A stretch of DNA of 64,000 bases from Bordetella parapertussis (GCA_945861875.1 CAMAWC010000003.1:1-64000), one strand, 5' to 3'; shown: positions 18,498-26,945, counted from the first letter of the stretch. Numbers and translations: made by a program. Notes: a model not told the origin generated them from the sequence alone.

Positions 18498-19409
18498 TCA
18501 TTGGGTCTTGGGTTTTGCGGACTTGCCCAGTCCGATCGGTTTGAAGCCGGGCGGCAGTTTAGGCACCTCCGGCCGCGCAAATGCGATGGGTGTCGCGGAT
18601 GCGATCTTTGCGGAACTGAACGCATCGGCGGGTACCGCCGGATCGAGCTGCCAGTTCGACAGGTCAAGCTGGTGGCGCAAGCGCAGCGGGTCGGCGCGGA
18701 AGACGGCGTTCATCTTGCGCGGCAGTTTGTCTTCGGCGCCGATCCAGACTTGCACGAACACATCGTTGGTTGCGAATGCGAGCATCTCTGTGGTCGTGCC
18801 GCCCACCACCTTGGACTGGCCGATGTAGAAGGCGAGCGTCACCCCGTCCGCAATCACTGCGTAAGGATCGGTGAGAATCAGGTCGGTGAAAGGATAGTAG
18901 ATGGCGGCAGAGTTGTACGCCGTCTTCAGCGTCGCCTCTATCGTCGGCGGCGCGTCGGCCACCGCCACAAAGTTCTCCGCCGGGGCAAAGGCCATCATTT
19001 TTTTGCCGTCGTAGTAAAACTCGGTCGCGGGACCGTCGCCGAGGGTGAGGACCCGCAGCTTGTCGGGGCGTTGGACGAGGACCTCGGAGCGGGTGGTGAA
19101 GGCGAGCGCCGGGCCGAGCAGGCTCGGATGCTCGTAGGTCACGACCGAGGTAAAGCTCATCGACTTGGCCGCGGCGAGGCGCTCACTCATGCCCTTGAGC
19201 AAGGCGAGGGCGCGCGGTTCGCGCACCATCTCGGGCGCCTTCGCCTGTGCTTTGGCCGCCGGCTTGGCGGCCTTGGCAGGTTTTGCAGCCGGGGTCGCCG
19301 GCTTGGCGTCGGCCGCCGGTGCCTGCGCCTGCGCGGCCGCGCCGGTGGCGGCAAAGATCCCGACGGCCAGCGCCACGGACGCAATGGAAAGTGCGGTCAA
19401 TTTTTTCAA
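18498..19409 (-). CDS. DUF2092 domain periplasmic protein
   Basis: Exported protein of 303 residues. After the signal peptide there is a low-complexity linker rich in Ala, Lys and Pro ('AKPATPAAKPAKAAKPAAKA'), then the DUF2092 domain with 'ERLAAAKSMSFTSVVTYE', 'RPDKLRV' and 'FYYDGKKMMAF'. The fold is thought to resemble LolA-type lipoprotein carriers. The start is TTG 19409, which has AGGAG seven bases upstream; the track's start at 19451 lacks one. The repeat-protein gene follows immediately, so the two are probably one operon. Confidence 0.82.
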   Translation of the reverse strand: MKKLTALSIASVALAVGIFAATGAAAQAQAPAADAKPATPAAKPAKAAKPAAKAQAKAPEMVREPRALALLKGMSERLAAAKSMSFTSVVTYEHPSLLGPALAFTTRSEVLVQRPDKLRVLTLGDGPATEFYYDGKKMMAFAPAENFVAVADAPPTIEATLKTAYNSAAIYYPFTDLILTDPYAVIADGVTLAFYIGQSKVVGGTTTEMLAFATNDVFVQVWIGAEDKLPRKMNAVFRADPLRLRHQLDLSNWQLDPAVPADAFSSAKIASATPIAFARPEVPKLPPGFKPIGLGKSAKPKTQ

Positions 19410-19457
19410 AATCTGGCTCCTGTTAACGAAGTGGCAAAACGTTTGCAGCAATGGCGG

Positions 19458-19985
19458 TCAGGGTACGCGCGTGACCGGCGGCAGCTTGTATGTTCCCCAT
19501 CCAGCAACTCCTTTTTCGGCGGGTAGATACGCGCGGTCAGGTTAAACGGCCCGCTAGGCGGGGTTGGTAGAAGCCAGTTCGACTCATTGTACGCGCCCGG
19601 AGAGGTCACCTGCACGTAAAGATCGAACGATTCGTCGGCATTCTGCGTGAAAGGCATGGACGACAGAACACAGTAGGGGTTGATTGAATTGCGGATGTAA
19701 AAGTTCTCGCGATACGGTGAGATCGACCAGACGGTGGAACCCGAGGGTGGCAGTTGCACCTTGGGGAAGCGGATGGCCTACCTGCAGGCGGCGTCGAGAG
19801 CCTGGCCCTTGCCGTCGGCAAATGCCCTGGGGTAGAGGGAATCGTCCGGGGTCAGCGCACCCAGTCCGGCATGGGCGATGAAGGCGCGGGTGTTGTAATC
19901 GGTACCGTGGCGGCCGAGGTTGGTCGGCATTTGCAGCCGATTGTGTCGGGCGGACGCGGCGCGGACGCCTCGGCGTGGTGCTAGA
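19458..19985 (-). pseudogene. Decayed DUF1254/DUF1214 gene, C-terminal remnant
   Basis: Translating the minus strand gives the C-terminal part of a DUF1254/DUF1214 protein: 'LGRHGTDYNTRAFIAHAG', 'LTPDDSLYPRAF', then 'IRFPKVQLPPSGSTVWSI', 'SSMPFTQNADESFDLYV', 'NWLLPTP' and, in another frame, 'TYKLPPVTRVP' followed by a stop. An in-frame TAG at 19778-19780 replaces the tyrosine of the usual 'RY.IRF', and a frameshift lies near 19494. The N-terminal half is missing; the remnant stops at the small gene beginning at 19981. It is adjacent to the DUF2092 operon, a common neighbour of this family. Confidence 0.8.
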
Positions 19986-20154
19986 CGGCGGGCTTGACCT
20001 CGGCGTTGGCGGGCGGTGGGGCATCGCCGGCCTGGGCGTCACCGGCGAGCGGATCTTCGGCGGCTCCTTGTTTTTTGCGCAGCTTTTCTTCCTTCTTGGC
20101 CTTCTTGGCCATTTCTCTCTGGCGTTTGGCGAAATCGTAGTTGGGCTTGGCCAA
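19981..20154 (-). CDS. Small charged hypothetical protein (too short for the track)
   Basis: A 57-residue protein starting at TTG 20154 after AAAGGAC. It reads 'AKPNYDFAKRQREMAKKAKK' and continues 'EEKLRKKQGAAEDPLAGDAQ' before a Pro/Ala-rich acidic tail. The Lys/Arg-rich N terminus should form a charged helix. I recall similar short proteins as conserved unknowns in betaproteobacteria, but no function is established. It is downstream of the nitrobindin-like gene on the same strand. Confidence 0.65.
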   Translation of the reverse strand: MAKPNYDFAKRQREMAKKAKKEEKLRKKQGAAEDPLAGDAQAGDAPPPANAEVKPAV

Positions 20155-20204
20155 TTTGTGTGTCCTTTTGTCGAGTGGCAGGGGTAACAGGCCTAGGGTA
20201 ACCG

Positions 20205-20240
20205 CTTTTGCCCCTTAGCGCACCCGACCGGGGCAAAAAG
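20205..20240. terminator. Possible hairpin terminator downstream of the nitrobindin-like gene
   Basis: 'CTTTTGCCCC' and 'GGGGCAAAAAG' form a ten-pair stem between the nitrobindin-like gene and the small protein gene. The T residues are inside the stem rather than after it, so it is not a textbook terminator. Confidence 0.4.
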
Positions 20241-20254
20241 GGCGCTGATTTGCG

Positions 20255-20884
20255 CTAGTTGCGCATCAGCGGGTTGGGCGTGGGCTCCTCGAGCTTGCGC
20301 AGGGTGTTTTTGTCGGTGTGGTGGAACAACGCGTCCTTGCCGGCGATCTTGAGCACGGTGTCCTGGTCGTAGCTCCAACTGCCGTCCTTGTGCACATCAA
20401 CCTGGATGCGAAACGACTCGGTGCGAAAAGCATGGTCGAGAAAAGGGTTGGACAGCGTGCCGTAGTGCGGCGAACCGAATTCGCAGGTCAGCTCAAAACT
20501 GCTGGCGTCGGCGGCGGCACGACCGGCGGCCATCGCCACCTGGCCGCGCGGGATGGCCAGGGTGTGGATGATGGTTTGCGTCGCCGGCTCCCACAGCCAG
20601 TAGCCGACCTGGTCGTGAAAGGTCTTGACCTCGTTCGGCTTGGTGATATGCAGGTGGTAGCGCAGGCCGTAAAACAGCTGCGGGCCGTTGGTCTGCGGGT
20701 CTATGGGTTGCAACTCGTAGCGCTCGACGTAGGCTTGTTTTTCCGGACCGAAGGATTCCGGATGCACGTCAAGGCCGCGTGTGCTCTGCCACACGCCGGC
20801 GAGGGCGCGCAGCGGGCCGAGATTTTTGAGCGTATCGGGATCGATCTCGGGTTCAGTGTAAATGTCGGCGGGAAAATCGGACAT
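20255..20884 (-). CDS. Heme-binding beta-barrel (nitrobindin-like, THAP4/DUF1794) protein
   Basis: Cytoplasmic ten-strand beta-barrel protein of 209 residues. The family opening 'LGPLRALAGVWQSTRGLDVHP' is at residues 23-43, followed by 'LRYHLHITKPNEVKTFHDQVGYWLWEP' and 'IIHTLAIPRGQVAMAAG'. Nitrobindins hold ferric heme and react with nitric oxide or peroxynitrite. The proximal histidine is probably the one in the C-terminal 'FHHTDKNTLRK'. ATG 20884 has GGAG six bases upstream; the longer track start lacks support. Confidence 0.88.
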   Translation of the reverse strand: MSDFPADIYTEPEIDPDTLKNLGPLRALAGVWQSTRGLDVHPESFGPEKQAYVERYELQPIDPQTNGPQLFYGLRYHLHITKPNEVKTFHDQVGYWLWEPATQTIIHTLAIPRGQVAMAAGRAAADASSFELTCEFGSPHYGTLSNPFLDHAFRTESFRIQVDVHKDGSWSYDQDTVLKIAGKDALFHHTDKNTLRKLEEPTPNPLMRN

Positions 20885-21016
20885 GCGGGGCTCCAGCTTA
20901 TTGACGGGTGGAAGGGGTCGCTCATTGTAAATCCGTAATTTGTGCGTCGGTGCGCGCAAAAGAGGTGGCCGGCAAGGCGTGCCAGATACCAATGGCACTT
21001 CCTTAAGCAAGCGGCT

Positions 21017-21114
21017 GTCATTCCGGGGCCGCAAAGCGGAACCCCGAATCCATGGGGTTCGTCGCTCAGGTACAAATCCAACCCCATCGATCCCCGCTTT
21101 CGCGGGGATGACGA
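21017..21114. repeat. Dispersed palindromic repeat, family A (copy 2)
   Basis: The left hairpin is the diverged 'TTCCGGGGCCGCAAAGCGGA'. The right arm is 'ATCCCCGCTTTCGCGGGGAT' before 'GACG'. It lies between the nitrobindin-like gene and the amidase operon. Confidence 0.8.
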
Positions 21115-21184
21115 TAAACCGGAGGGGCGAAAAATATCAAGCAAGTGCCAATTCCGCCAGGTGAGACCTTCCAGCTTATGGAGT

Positions 21185-22600
21185 TCAGGCTGCGAGGGGC
21201 GGCAGGCGCTTATGCCAGTCGGTGACACGCTGGTAGGCGTCACCGGCGCGCAGCAGCAGGGCTTCGGTAAAAGGCTTGCCGACGAGCTGGAAGCTCACCG
21301 GTAATGCATCGACAAAGCCACAGGGCACGGCCAGCGCCGGCAGGCCGAGGTAGTTGATGCCGCGCGTGCAGTGGGTTATGGCGCCGATCTTGGCCGCGAT
21401 GGCAGCCGGGTCGCCGGCGGTGGTTTCTGCTATCGAGGGCACAGGTATGGATAGCGTCGGCAGGTGCAGCAGGTCGGCGCCTTGCATTGCGCTGGCGACA
21501 TACTCGGCGGCGATTTTGGCGCGCAGCGACAAGGCCTCGGTGTAGCGCGTGGCCGGGTAGTAAAGTCCGGGCTCGATGCGGCTCCTGACCTGGTCGGCAT
21601 AATCGTCCGGGCGTGTCGCCAGCCAGTTGCGGTGGATGCTCGCCGCCTCGACCGTCATCACCACGATCATCAGCGCGTTGATGAGGGCCATGTCCGGCAC
21701 CCTGGTGGTGACGGTTTTGGCGCCCAGGTCGCGCAGTGCGGTGAGCGAGTCATCCAGCGCTTTTTTTACCCCGGGCGTGACGTGCTCATAGTAGTAATTG
21801 CCGGGCACGGCGATGGTCAGGTTTTTCAGGTGGCCGTTGAGCTGGGAGGCATAGTCGGGCACCGGCATGTGCGAGGCGGTGGGATCGGCGATGTCCGCCC
21901 CGGCGATGACCTGCATGATACGGGCGCAGTCGCGCGCCGTTTGCGCCAGTGACCCGATGCAGTCGAGTGACCAGGACAGCGGCATGGCATTGGCGCGGCT
22001 GACGCGCGACCAGGTCGGCTTGAGCCCGGTGAGTCCGCACATCGCCGCCGGGTGGCGGATTGAGCCGCCGGTATCCGAACCCAGTGAAGCGCTGATGAGC
22101 CGCGCGGCGACGGCGGCGCCCGATCCGCTGGAGGACCCGCCGGTGACGTGGGCGGTGTTCCACGGGTTGCGCGCGTGGCCGTAGGGCTCGTTGTAGCCGG
22201 TGGGCGAGAGCGCGAACTCGGCCATGTGCAGGGTGCCCAGGTCGAGCGCACCGGCGGCATCAAGGCGATTGAGTACCGTCGCGGTGGCCTGCGGCACGAA
22301 GCCCTGGCGAATTTTTGAACCGCCGGCGCAGGGGCGGCCCCTTCGGTAGAACAAATCCTTGTGCGCCAGCGGCACGCCGTGCAGCAGGCCGAGCGGCTTG
22401 CCGGCTTTACGCGCGGCGTCGGCCTTGTCGGCGGCGGTGAGGGCTTGTTCTTCCTCGATCAGGACCACGGCATTGAGTTTTGGTCCGATGGCCTTCAGGC
22501 GCGCGAGGCTGGCTTCGGTGGCGGCGCGCGAACTGATCTCGCCCCTGGCGATGGCCTCGGCCAGTTCGCTCAGCGACAACAGGTATGGCGCGGCGCTCAT
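21185..22600 (-). CDS. Amidase-signature hydrolase, AtzE-like
   Basis: Amidase of 471 residues with the Lys-cisSer-Ser triad: K81 in 'PLAHKDLFY', the cis-serine in 'TGGSSSGSGA' and nucleophile S180 in 'GSDTGGSIRHP'. It begins with an ATGA overlap after a DUF4089/AtzG-like small gene. In cyanuric acid catabolism, AtzE works with AtzG as 1-carboxybiuret hydrolase. Here the neighbours are PuuE-like deacetylases and a RidA fusion, so the substrate is probably a related linear amide or ureide. It is the last gene of its operon. Confidence 0.9.
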   Translation of the reverse strand: MSAAPYLLSLSELAEAIARGEISSRAATEASLARLKAIGPKLNAVVLIEEEQALTAADKADAARKAGKPLGLLHGVPLAHKDLFYRRGRPCAGGSKIRQGFVPQATATVLNRLDAAGALDLGTLHMAEFALSPTGYNEPYGHARNPWNTAHVTGGSSSGSGAAVAARLISASLGSDTGGSIRHPAAMCGLTGLKPTWSRVSRANAMPLSWSLDCIGSLAQTARDCARIMQVIAGADIADPTASHMPVPDYASQLNGHLKNLTIAVPGNYYYEHVTPGVKKALDDSLTALRDLGAKTVTTRVPDMALINALMIVVMTVEAASIHRNWLATRPDDYADQVRSRIEPGLYYPATRYTEALSLRAKIAAEYVASAMQGADLLHLPTLSIPVPSIAETTAGDPAAIAAKIGAITHCTRGINYLGLPALAVPCGFVDALPVSFQLVGKPFTEALLLRAGDAYQRVTDWHKRLPPLAA

Positions 22601-22800
22601 GGCTTGTGGCCTTCGAGCCAGGCGACAAAATCAGCGGGGCTGTCGTCCATGCGCAGTCGTTCGCGCGCGGCCTTGGCGATGATGGCGTTGTTGGCTTCGA
22701 CCAGCGGCCGTGTGCGTGCGACGCGCTCTGGTGGCAGTTCCAGTTGTTGCAGCGCCGAGGCGATATCGCCGGGGGTGGCATCTTGTATGAGTTTGCTCAT
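22597..22800 (-). CDS. AtzG-like (DUF4089) small amidase subunit
   Basis: A 67-residue protein beginning 'MSKLIQDATPGDIASALQ' with the helical pattern 'LPPERVARTRPLVEANNAII' and the C-terminal 'DDSPADFVAWLEG'. AtzG, the small partner of the AtzE amidase, has this size, this sequence character and this position. The stop overlaps the amidase start by ATGA, so translation is coupled and a 1:1 complex is likely. ATG 22800 begins two bases before the upstream deacetylase stop triplet. The track shows it only inside a longer, wrongly started ORF. Confidence 0.82.
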   Translation of the reverse strand: MSKLIQDATPGDIASALQQLELPPERVARTRPLVEANNAIIAKAARERLRMDDSPADFVAWLEGHKP

Positions 22801-22802
22801 GG

Positions 22803-23714
22803 TCAGCTTCCTGGAATGACGCCCGGCGGCAGCGCCAGGCAGTGGTTGGCAATGTCGCCTGGTCTGGTCCACCACACGCGGCCGGCGAGCGGATGCTTCA
22901 CGCAGTGTTGCAACGCGCGGCGCAAGGCCCGGATGCGAAAGGGCTGGCCGAACACATAGGGATGGACGGACACGTTCATGACCAGCGGATGGCGCGCGCT
23001 TTGTTCGACGATTTCATCGAATTGCGCAACGACCATGTCGTAGAACACTTCGGCGCTCCATTTGCGATGGATGATGGCCTGTGCGTCGTCGGTTTCTATC
23101 GGGTAGGGCACCACCAGGATCGGACCGGCGCGCGTGCGCATCCACACCGGCTGGTCGTCCATGGGCCAGTCCATCAGGTAGGTATAACCCAGTTCCTTGA
23201 GCAGGTCGGGCGTATGCGCGGTTTCGTAGGCGCCGGCGCCCATCCATCCCCTGGGCGGACTGCCTTCGTGCCGGGTAATGGTCTCGGTGACTTCGCGCAG
23301 CAGGTGTTCTTCGTCGGGCTGCCACAGGCCGCGCAGGTTCTCGGCATTGGTCCGGCCATGCGCTATGAGTTCGTCGCCGCGCCTGCGTATGGCATCGGTG
23401 ATCTGCGGAGCGTAGTCGTAAATAAGGCTGTTGGTAGCGTGTCCGGCGGGCAGTTCCAGCTCGTCAAGGAGGTCAAACAACCGCCAGATGCCGATGCGGT
23501 TGCCGTAGTCGCGCCAGGAATAATTGCGATGCGTCTGCGGCTCGCCGGTCTTGGCCGGGTCATGGCCCATGCCGGCACCGAAGGCAAACCATTCGATGTT
23601 GGTGGTGACGGTGAACGCAAGGCGTTTGCCGTCCGGCCAGGAATAGTCTTGGCGCTCGGTCAGCGGAAGGAAATCGTAGCGATCGTGCCGGGGTAGGAGG
23701 GGTTTGTCGCTCAT
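22803..23714 (-). CDS. Polysaccharide deacetylase-fold (PuuE-like) hydrolase
   Basis: NodB/allantoinase-type TIM-barrel enzyme of 303 residues. The usual TFDD motif is replaced by 'TTNIEWFAF', as in cytosolic amidase relatives. Conserved segments are 'HRNYSWRDYGNRIGIWRLFDLL', quoted here in two parts as 'HRNYSWRDYG' and 'IGIWRLF', then 'LIAHGRTNAENL', 'GWMGAGAYETAHTPDLL' and 'VHPYVFGQPFR'. There is no signal peptide, so cleavage of a cyclic or acyl amide in the cytoplasm is more likely than sugar deacetylation. The start overlaps the RidA-fusion stop. A close paralog of identical length is at 25982. Confidence 0.87.
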   Translation of the reverse strand: MSDKPLLPRHDRYDFLPLTERQDYSWPDGKRLAFTVTTNIEWFAFGAGMGHDPAKTGEPQTHRNYSWRDYGNRIGIWRLFDLLDELELPAGHATNSLIYDYAPQITDAIRRRGDELIAHGRTNAENLRGLWQPDEEHLLREVTETITRHEGSPPRGWMGAGAYETAHTPDLLKELGYTYLMDWPMDDQPVWMRTRAGPILVVPYPIETDDAQAIIHRKWSAEVFYDMVVAQFDEIVEQSARHPLVMNVSVHPYVFGQPFRIRALRRALQHCVKHPLAGRVWWTRPGDIANHCLALPPGVIPGS

Positions 23715-24994
23715 TTGCCCGGAGCGCAACCCCAAAGATCCAGCAGCACGCTCGCCCCCGGCACAAACATCGTGTCGGCAACCCCGATTGCGCTAAAGGG
23801 CAGGCCGGCTTCGCGCAGGTCCGCGTCCCAGGCCATGTAAGCGCCGTGAAAGCCGGCGAGGTCGGTATGAAAGTGCAGCGCGCGCACGATTTGCGACAAA
23901 TCGCTGCCGGCGGCGGCAAAGATGGTATTGGCCTTGGTGAGGATGTCTGTCATCTGGGCGCGACTGCTGTGGTGGAAATACGGCGCGCCGGGCTGCACCT
24001 GCGCGGATGGCGCGAGGCCATTCTTGTCTATGGCCATCAGTCCGGCGACGAACAACAGGCCGTCGAAGGTGCACGCGGGCAGCATGCCTTCAGCGATGAG
24101 TGCCACATCGCAGGTCACATCCTTCACGCGCGCGCTTGCCGATGCGTGCGCCGCGATGAGATTCACTTCGATGGTCGCATCGATGGTGCCGAAGGCCGGA
24201 TGTGCGACCGGGACGATGGTGGTGGGCGGGATGCGCTTGCCAAAGCACTGCGCCCAGCTTAGCAAAAAGGCCGGCAGGTCTTCCGGGTGGCTCAGGTAGA
24301 CCTGCGCCTTGAGCACCAAGTCCGGATGGCTGCCCGCGGCCTCGAGCGCGGGCAACAGGCGTTTCCTGAACAGGTATTCGGTCTCGAGTTTGATGCGTGT
24401 GCCGTTCCACTGCTGGCCGGCGGGCGGCTGCGCTTCGGCGGCGATGTTGCCCGCGACGTCGCGCGCCAGTTGCCCGGCGACGAACACCATGTCACCGACG
24501 CGTATGCAGGGCGCATAGCCCGAGCTCTGCGGCGCATTGAGGTCGGCCTTGATGCGTTCGACGGTGTAGCCGCTGGCTGCGGTGGCGGCCATGACTTGCA
24601 CATCCATGGCGGCGTCGCAATTGAGCAGGCCGCCGACAATAATGGATGTGCTGGGCGCGACCTGGCCGGCGAGTGCCTGCTTGCGCACGACATGGTAAGG
24701 GTCAACCGAACGCGGGTCGGGGTAATACTGGTCCAGGCGCGCGACGCGTGACATTGCGCTGCCGGCCGTGTTGAGGTGCGCGGCCATGGCCTCGAATATG
24801 TGTTCCGCCTCGCGCTGCGCCTTGGGGGGCGCGTCAAGCGGACGGCCGGACTTGAGCACGGCCGGATCCATCAGGCCGTTGGCGAGAGTGGCGCGCAGGC
24901 CGCTGCCGAACACCCAGTTGCCGGCGCGCACAAAAGGCGCATGGACGATGTCGCCGTTGCCGTAACGGGTTTTTCCGAAGCGCTCTATGCTCAT
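23711..24994 (-). CDS. Triple RidA/YjgF-domain fusion protein
   Basis: A 427-residue protein that is about three times the length of RidA. Three YjgF-like units are visible: 'VRAGNWVFGSGLRA' to 'ARLDQYYPDP' (about 20-105), 'IRVGDMVFVAGQLARD' to 'KAQVYLSHPEDL' (about 165-255), and 'CTFDGLLFVAGLMAID' to 'RALHFHTDLAGF' (about 310-400). RidA proteins hydrolyse reactive enamines and imines or, like RutC, act in pyrimidine breakdown. ATG 24994 follows AAGGAA. It is cotranscribed with deacetylases and the AtzEG pair, which suggests a catabolic role. Confidence 0.85.
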   Translation of the reverse strand: MSIERFGKTRYGNGDIVHAPFVRAGNWVFGSGLRATLANGLMDPAVLKSGRPLDAPPKAQREAEHIFEAMAAHLNTAGSAMSRVARLDQYYPDPRSVDPYHVVRKQALAGQVAPSTSIIVGGLLNCDAAMDVQVMAATAASGYTVERIKADLNAPQSSGYAPCIRVGDMVFVAGQLARDVAGNIAAEAQPPAGQQWNGTRIKLETEYLFRKRLLPALEAAGSHPDLVLKAQVYLSHPEDLPAFLLSWAQCFGKRIPPTTIVPVAHPAFGTIDATIEVNLIAAHASASARVKDVTCDVALIAEGMLPACTFDGLLFVAGLMAIDKNGLAPSAQVQPGAPYFHHSSRAQMTDILTKANTIFAAAGSDLSQIVRALHFHTDLAGFHGAYMAWDADLREAGLPFSAIGVADTMFVPGASVLLDLWGCAPGK

Positions 24995-25008
24995 GCCTGT
25001 TTCCTTGC

Positions 25009-25968
25009 TTAATCTATCTTGGCACCGGTTTCCTTGATCAGGCGCGCCCACAAATCGCGGTCGCCGCGGAAAAAGGCGCCGAACTCCGCGGGCGTGGAGC
25101 CGATTTGCTCGATGGCGGCGTTGCTCATGTAGGACCTGACCGCGGGGGCCTTTAGCGCCGCGTTCAATTCGCGGTTGAGTTTGTCGATGATGGGGGCTGG
25201 TGTGCCCTTTGGCGCCAGGATGCCCATCCAGATGTAGGCTTCGTAGCCCTTGAAACCGGATTCAGCGAGGGTGGGCACCTCGGGCAGCAGCGGCGAGCGC
25301 GTCGCGCCGCTGACCGCCAGTGCGCGCAGTTTGCCTTCCTTGATATGGCTGATCATCGCCGCGAGGCCGGGCATCGCCGTCTGGATTTGCCCGCCCAGCA
25401 GGTCGGTGGTGACGCCGCCGCTGCCCTTGTAAGGCACGTGCGTCATCTTCAGGTCACCGATGGAATTCATCAGCGCCATGAACAGGTGTTGCGCGCTGCC
25501 GTTGCCCGAGGACCCGTAATTGACCTTGCCCGGATTGGCTTTGACGTAGGCGACGAACTCGCGGATGGTCTTGGCCGGCACCGACGGATGCACCAGCAGC
25601 ACCGCCTGCTCGCGTCCGAGCAGCGAAATCGGCAGGAAGTCGTCGACCGGATTGTGCGTCAGGTTGTTGTACAGCGAGACGCTGATGGCGTTGGGATTGG
25701 ATGCGAGCAGCAGTGTGTAGCCGTCGGCTGGGGCCTTGACCACTTCGGCACTGCCTATCATCGCGCCCTGTCCGGGCTTGTTCTCGACCACCATCTGGTG
25801 GCCGACCTGTTTGGAGAACTCCTGGGCGATGACGCGCATCGGTCCGTCGGAGGAGCCGCCTGCGCCGTAGGGAACAACGAGGCGTATGGGCCGGTTCGGA
25901 TAGTCCTGGGCCTGTACGGTGGCGCTGAACAAGGCGAGGGTGAGCAATGTGAAGCCGAGGCGTTTCAT
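25009..25968 (-). CDS. TTT-family (Bug) periplasmic substrate-binding protein
   Basis: Receptor of 319 residues with signal 'MKRLGFTLLTLALFSATVQAQ' and 'PIRLVVPYGAGGSSDGPM', 'PADGYTLLLASNPN' and 'HVPYKGSGG'. The ATG at 25968 has AGGAG nine bases upstream. It lies inside a tight operon, 14 bases after a deacetylase gene and 14 bases before the RidA fusion. That makes it the best candidate receptor for whatever amide this operon degrades. Confidence 0.93.
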   Translation of the reverse strand: MKRLGFTLLTLALFSATVQAQDYPNRPIRLVVPYGAGGSSDGPMRVIAQEFSKQVGHQMVVENKPGQGAMIGSAEVVKAPADGYTLLLASNPNAISVSLYNNLTHNPVDDFLPISLLGREQAVLLVHPSVPAKTIREFVAYVKANPGKVNYGSSGNGSAQHLFMALMNSIGDLKMTHVPYKGSGGVTTDLLGGQIQTAMPGLAAMISHIKEGKLRALAVSGATRSPLLPEVPTLAESGFKGYEAYIWMGILAPKGTPAPIIDKLNRELNAALKAPAVRSYMSNAAIEQIGSTPAEFGAFFRGDRDLWARLIKETGAKID

Positions 25969-25981
25969 GGTGGTTCTCCTG

Positions 25982-26893
25982 TCAGCTTCCGGGAATGATG
26001 CCCGGGGGCAAGGTAAGGCAGTGATCGGCGATCTCGTGCGGTTTGCACCACCAGACGCGGCCGGCCTTGGCGTGCTCGACGCAATGCTGGAAGGCGCGGC
26101 GGATCATGCGCAGGCGAAAGGGCTGGCCGAACACATACGGATGGATGGACACGTTCAGCACCAGCGGATGGCGTTCCGATTGCTCGATCATTTCATCGAA
26201 TTGCTCGGTAATCATGTCGCAAAAGCTCTCGGCGTCACCCTTGCGGTGGATAACGTGCTGCGAATCATTGAGCTCGATCGGGTAGGGCACCGACAGGATG
26301 GGGCCGGCGCGCGTGCGCAACCACACCGGCTGGTCGTCCATGGGCCAGTCCATGAGGTAGGTGTAGCCCAGTTCCTTCAACAGGTCGGGGGTGTTGCCGG
26401 TCTCGTAGGCGCCAGAGCCCATCCAGCCCTTGGGCGCCCTGCCTTCATGTTTGGTGATGGTATCGGTGACTTCGCCCAGGATGCGCTCCTCGTCCGGCTG
26501 CCACAGTCCCTTGAGGTTCTCGGCGTTGCTGCGGCCATGGGCGACGATTTCGTCACCGCGCTTGCGAATGAAGTCGGTGATTTGCGGCGCGTACTGGTAG
26601 ATGAGGCTGTTGGTGTTGTGGCCGGCGGGCAGTTTCAGCTCGTCAAGGAGCTCAAACAGCCGCCAGATGCCGATGCGGTTGCCGTAATCACGCCAGGAAT
26701 AGTTGCGATGCGTCTGCGGCTCACCGGTCTTGGCCGGGTCGTGCCCAAGGCCCGCGCCAAAGGCGAACCATTCGATATTGGTGGTGATGGTGAAGGCGAG
26801 GCGTTTTCCGCCCGGCCAGGAGTAGTCCTTGCGCTCCGGTAACGGGATGTAGTCGTAGCGCGTGTGCTGGGGGAGGAGGGGTTTGGTGCTCAT
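25982..26893 (-). CDS. Polysaccharide deacetylase-fold (PuuE-like) hydrolase, paralog
   Basis: Close paralog of the enzyme at 22803, also 303 residues, sharing 'HRNYSWRDYGNRIG', 'LMDWPMDDQPVW', 'RTRAGPIL' and 'HPYVFGQPFR'. It differs in the specificity region 'YPIELNDSQHVIHRKGDAESF'. The two may act on successive or alternative substrates, or form a mixed oligomer. The likely start is ATG 26893, giving 'MSTKPLLPQHTRYDY'; its ribosome site is weak. It is the first gene of the operon running to 21185. Confidence 0.87.
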   Translation of the reverse strand: MSTKPLLPQHTRYDYIPLPERKDYSWPGGKRLAFTITTNIEWFAFGAGLGHDPAKTGEPQTHRNYSWRDYGNRIGIWRLFELLDELKLPAGHNTNSLIYQYAPQITDFIRKRGDEIVAHGRSNAENLKGLWQPDEERILGEVTDTITKHEGRAPKGWMGSGAYETGNTPDLLKELGYTYLMDWPMDDQPVWLRTRAGPILSVPYPIELNDSQHVIHRKGDAESFCDMITEQFDEMIEQSERHPLVLNVSIHPYVFGQPFRLRMIRRAFQHCVEHAKAGRVWWCKPHEIADHCLTLPPGIIPGS

Positions 26894-26945
26894 GGAATAG
26901 GTCTTCACTAAACGATAGTCGAATCTGGGCAAACCAAGAAACTAC

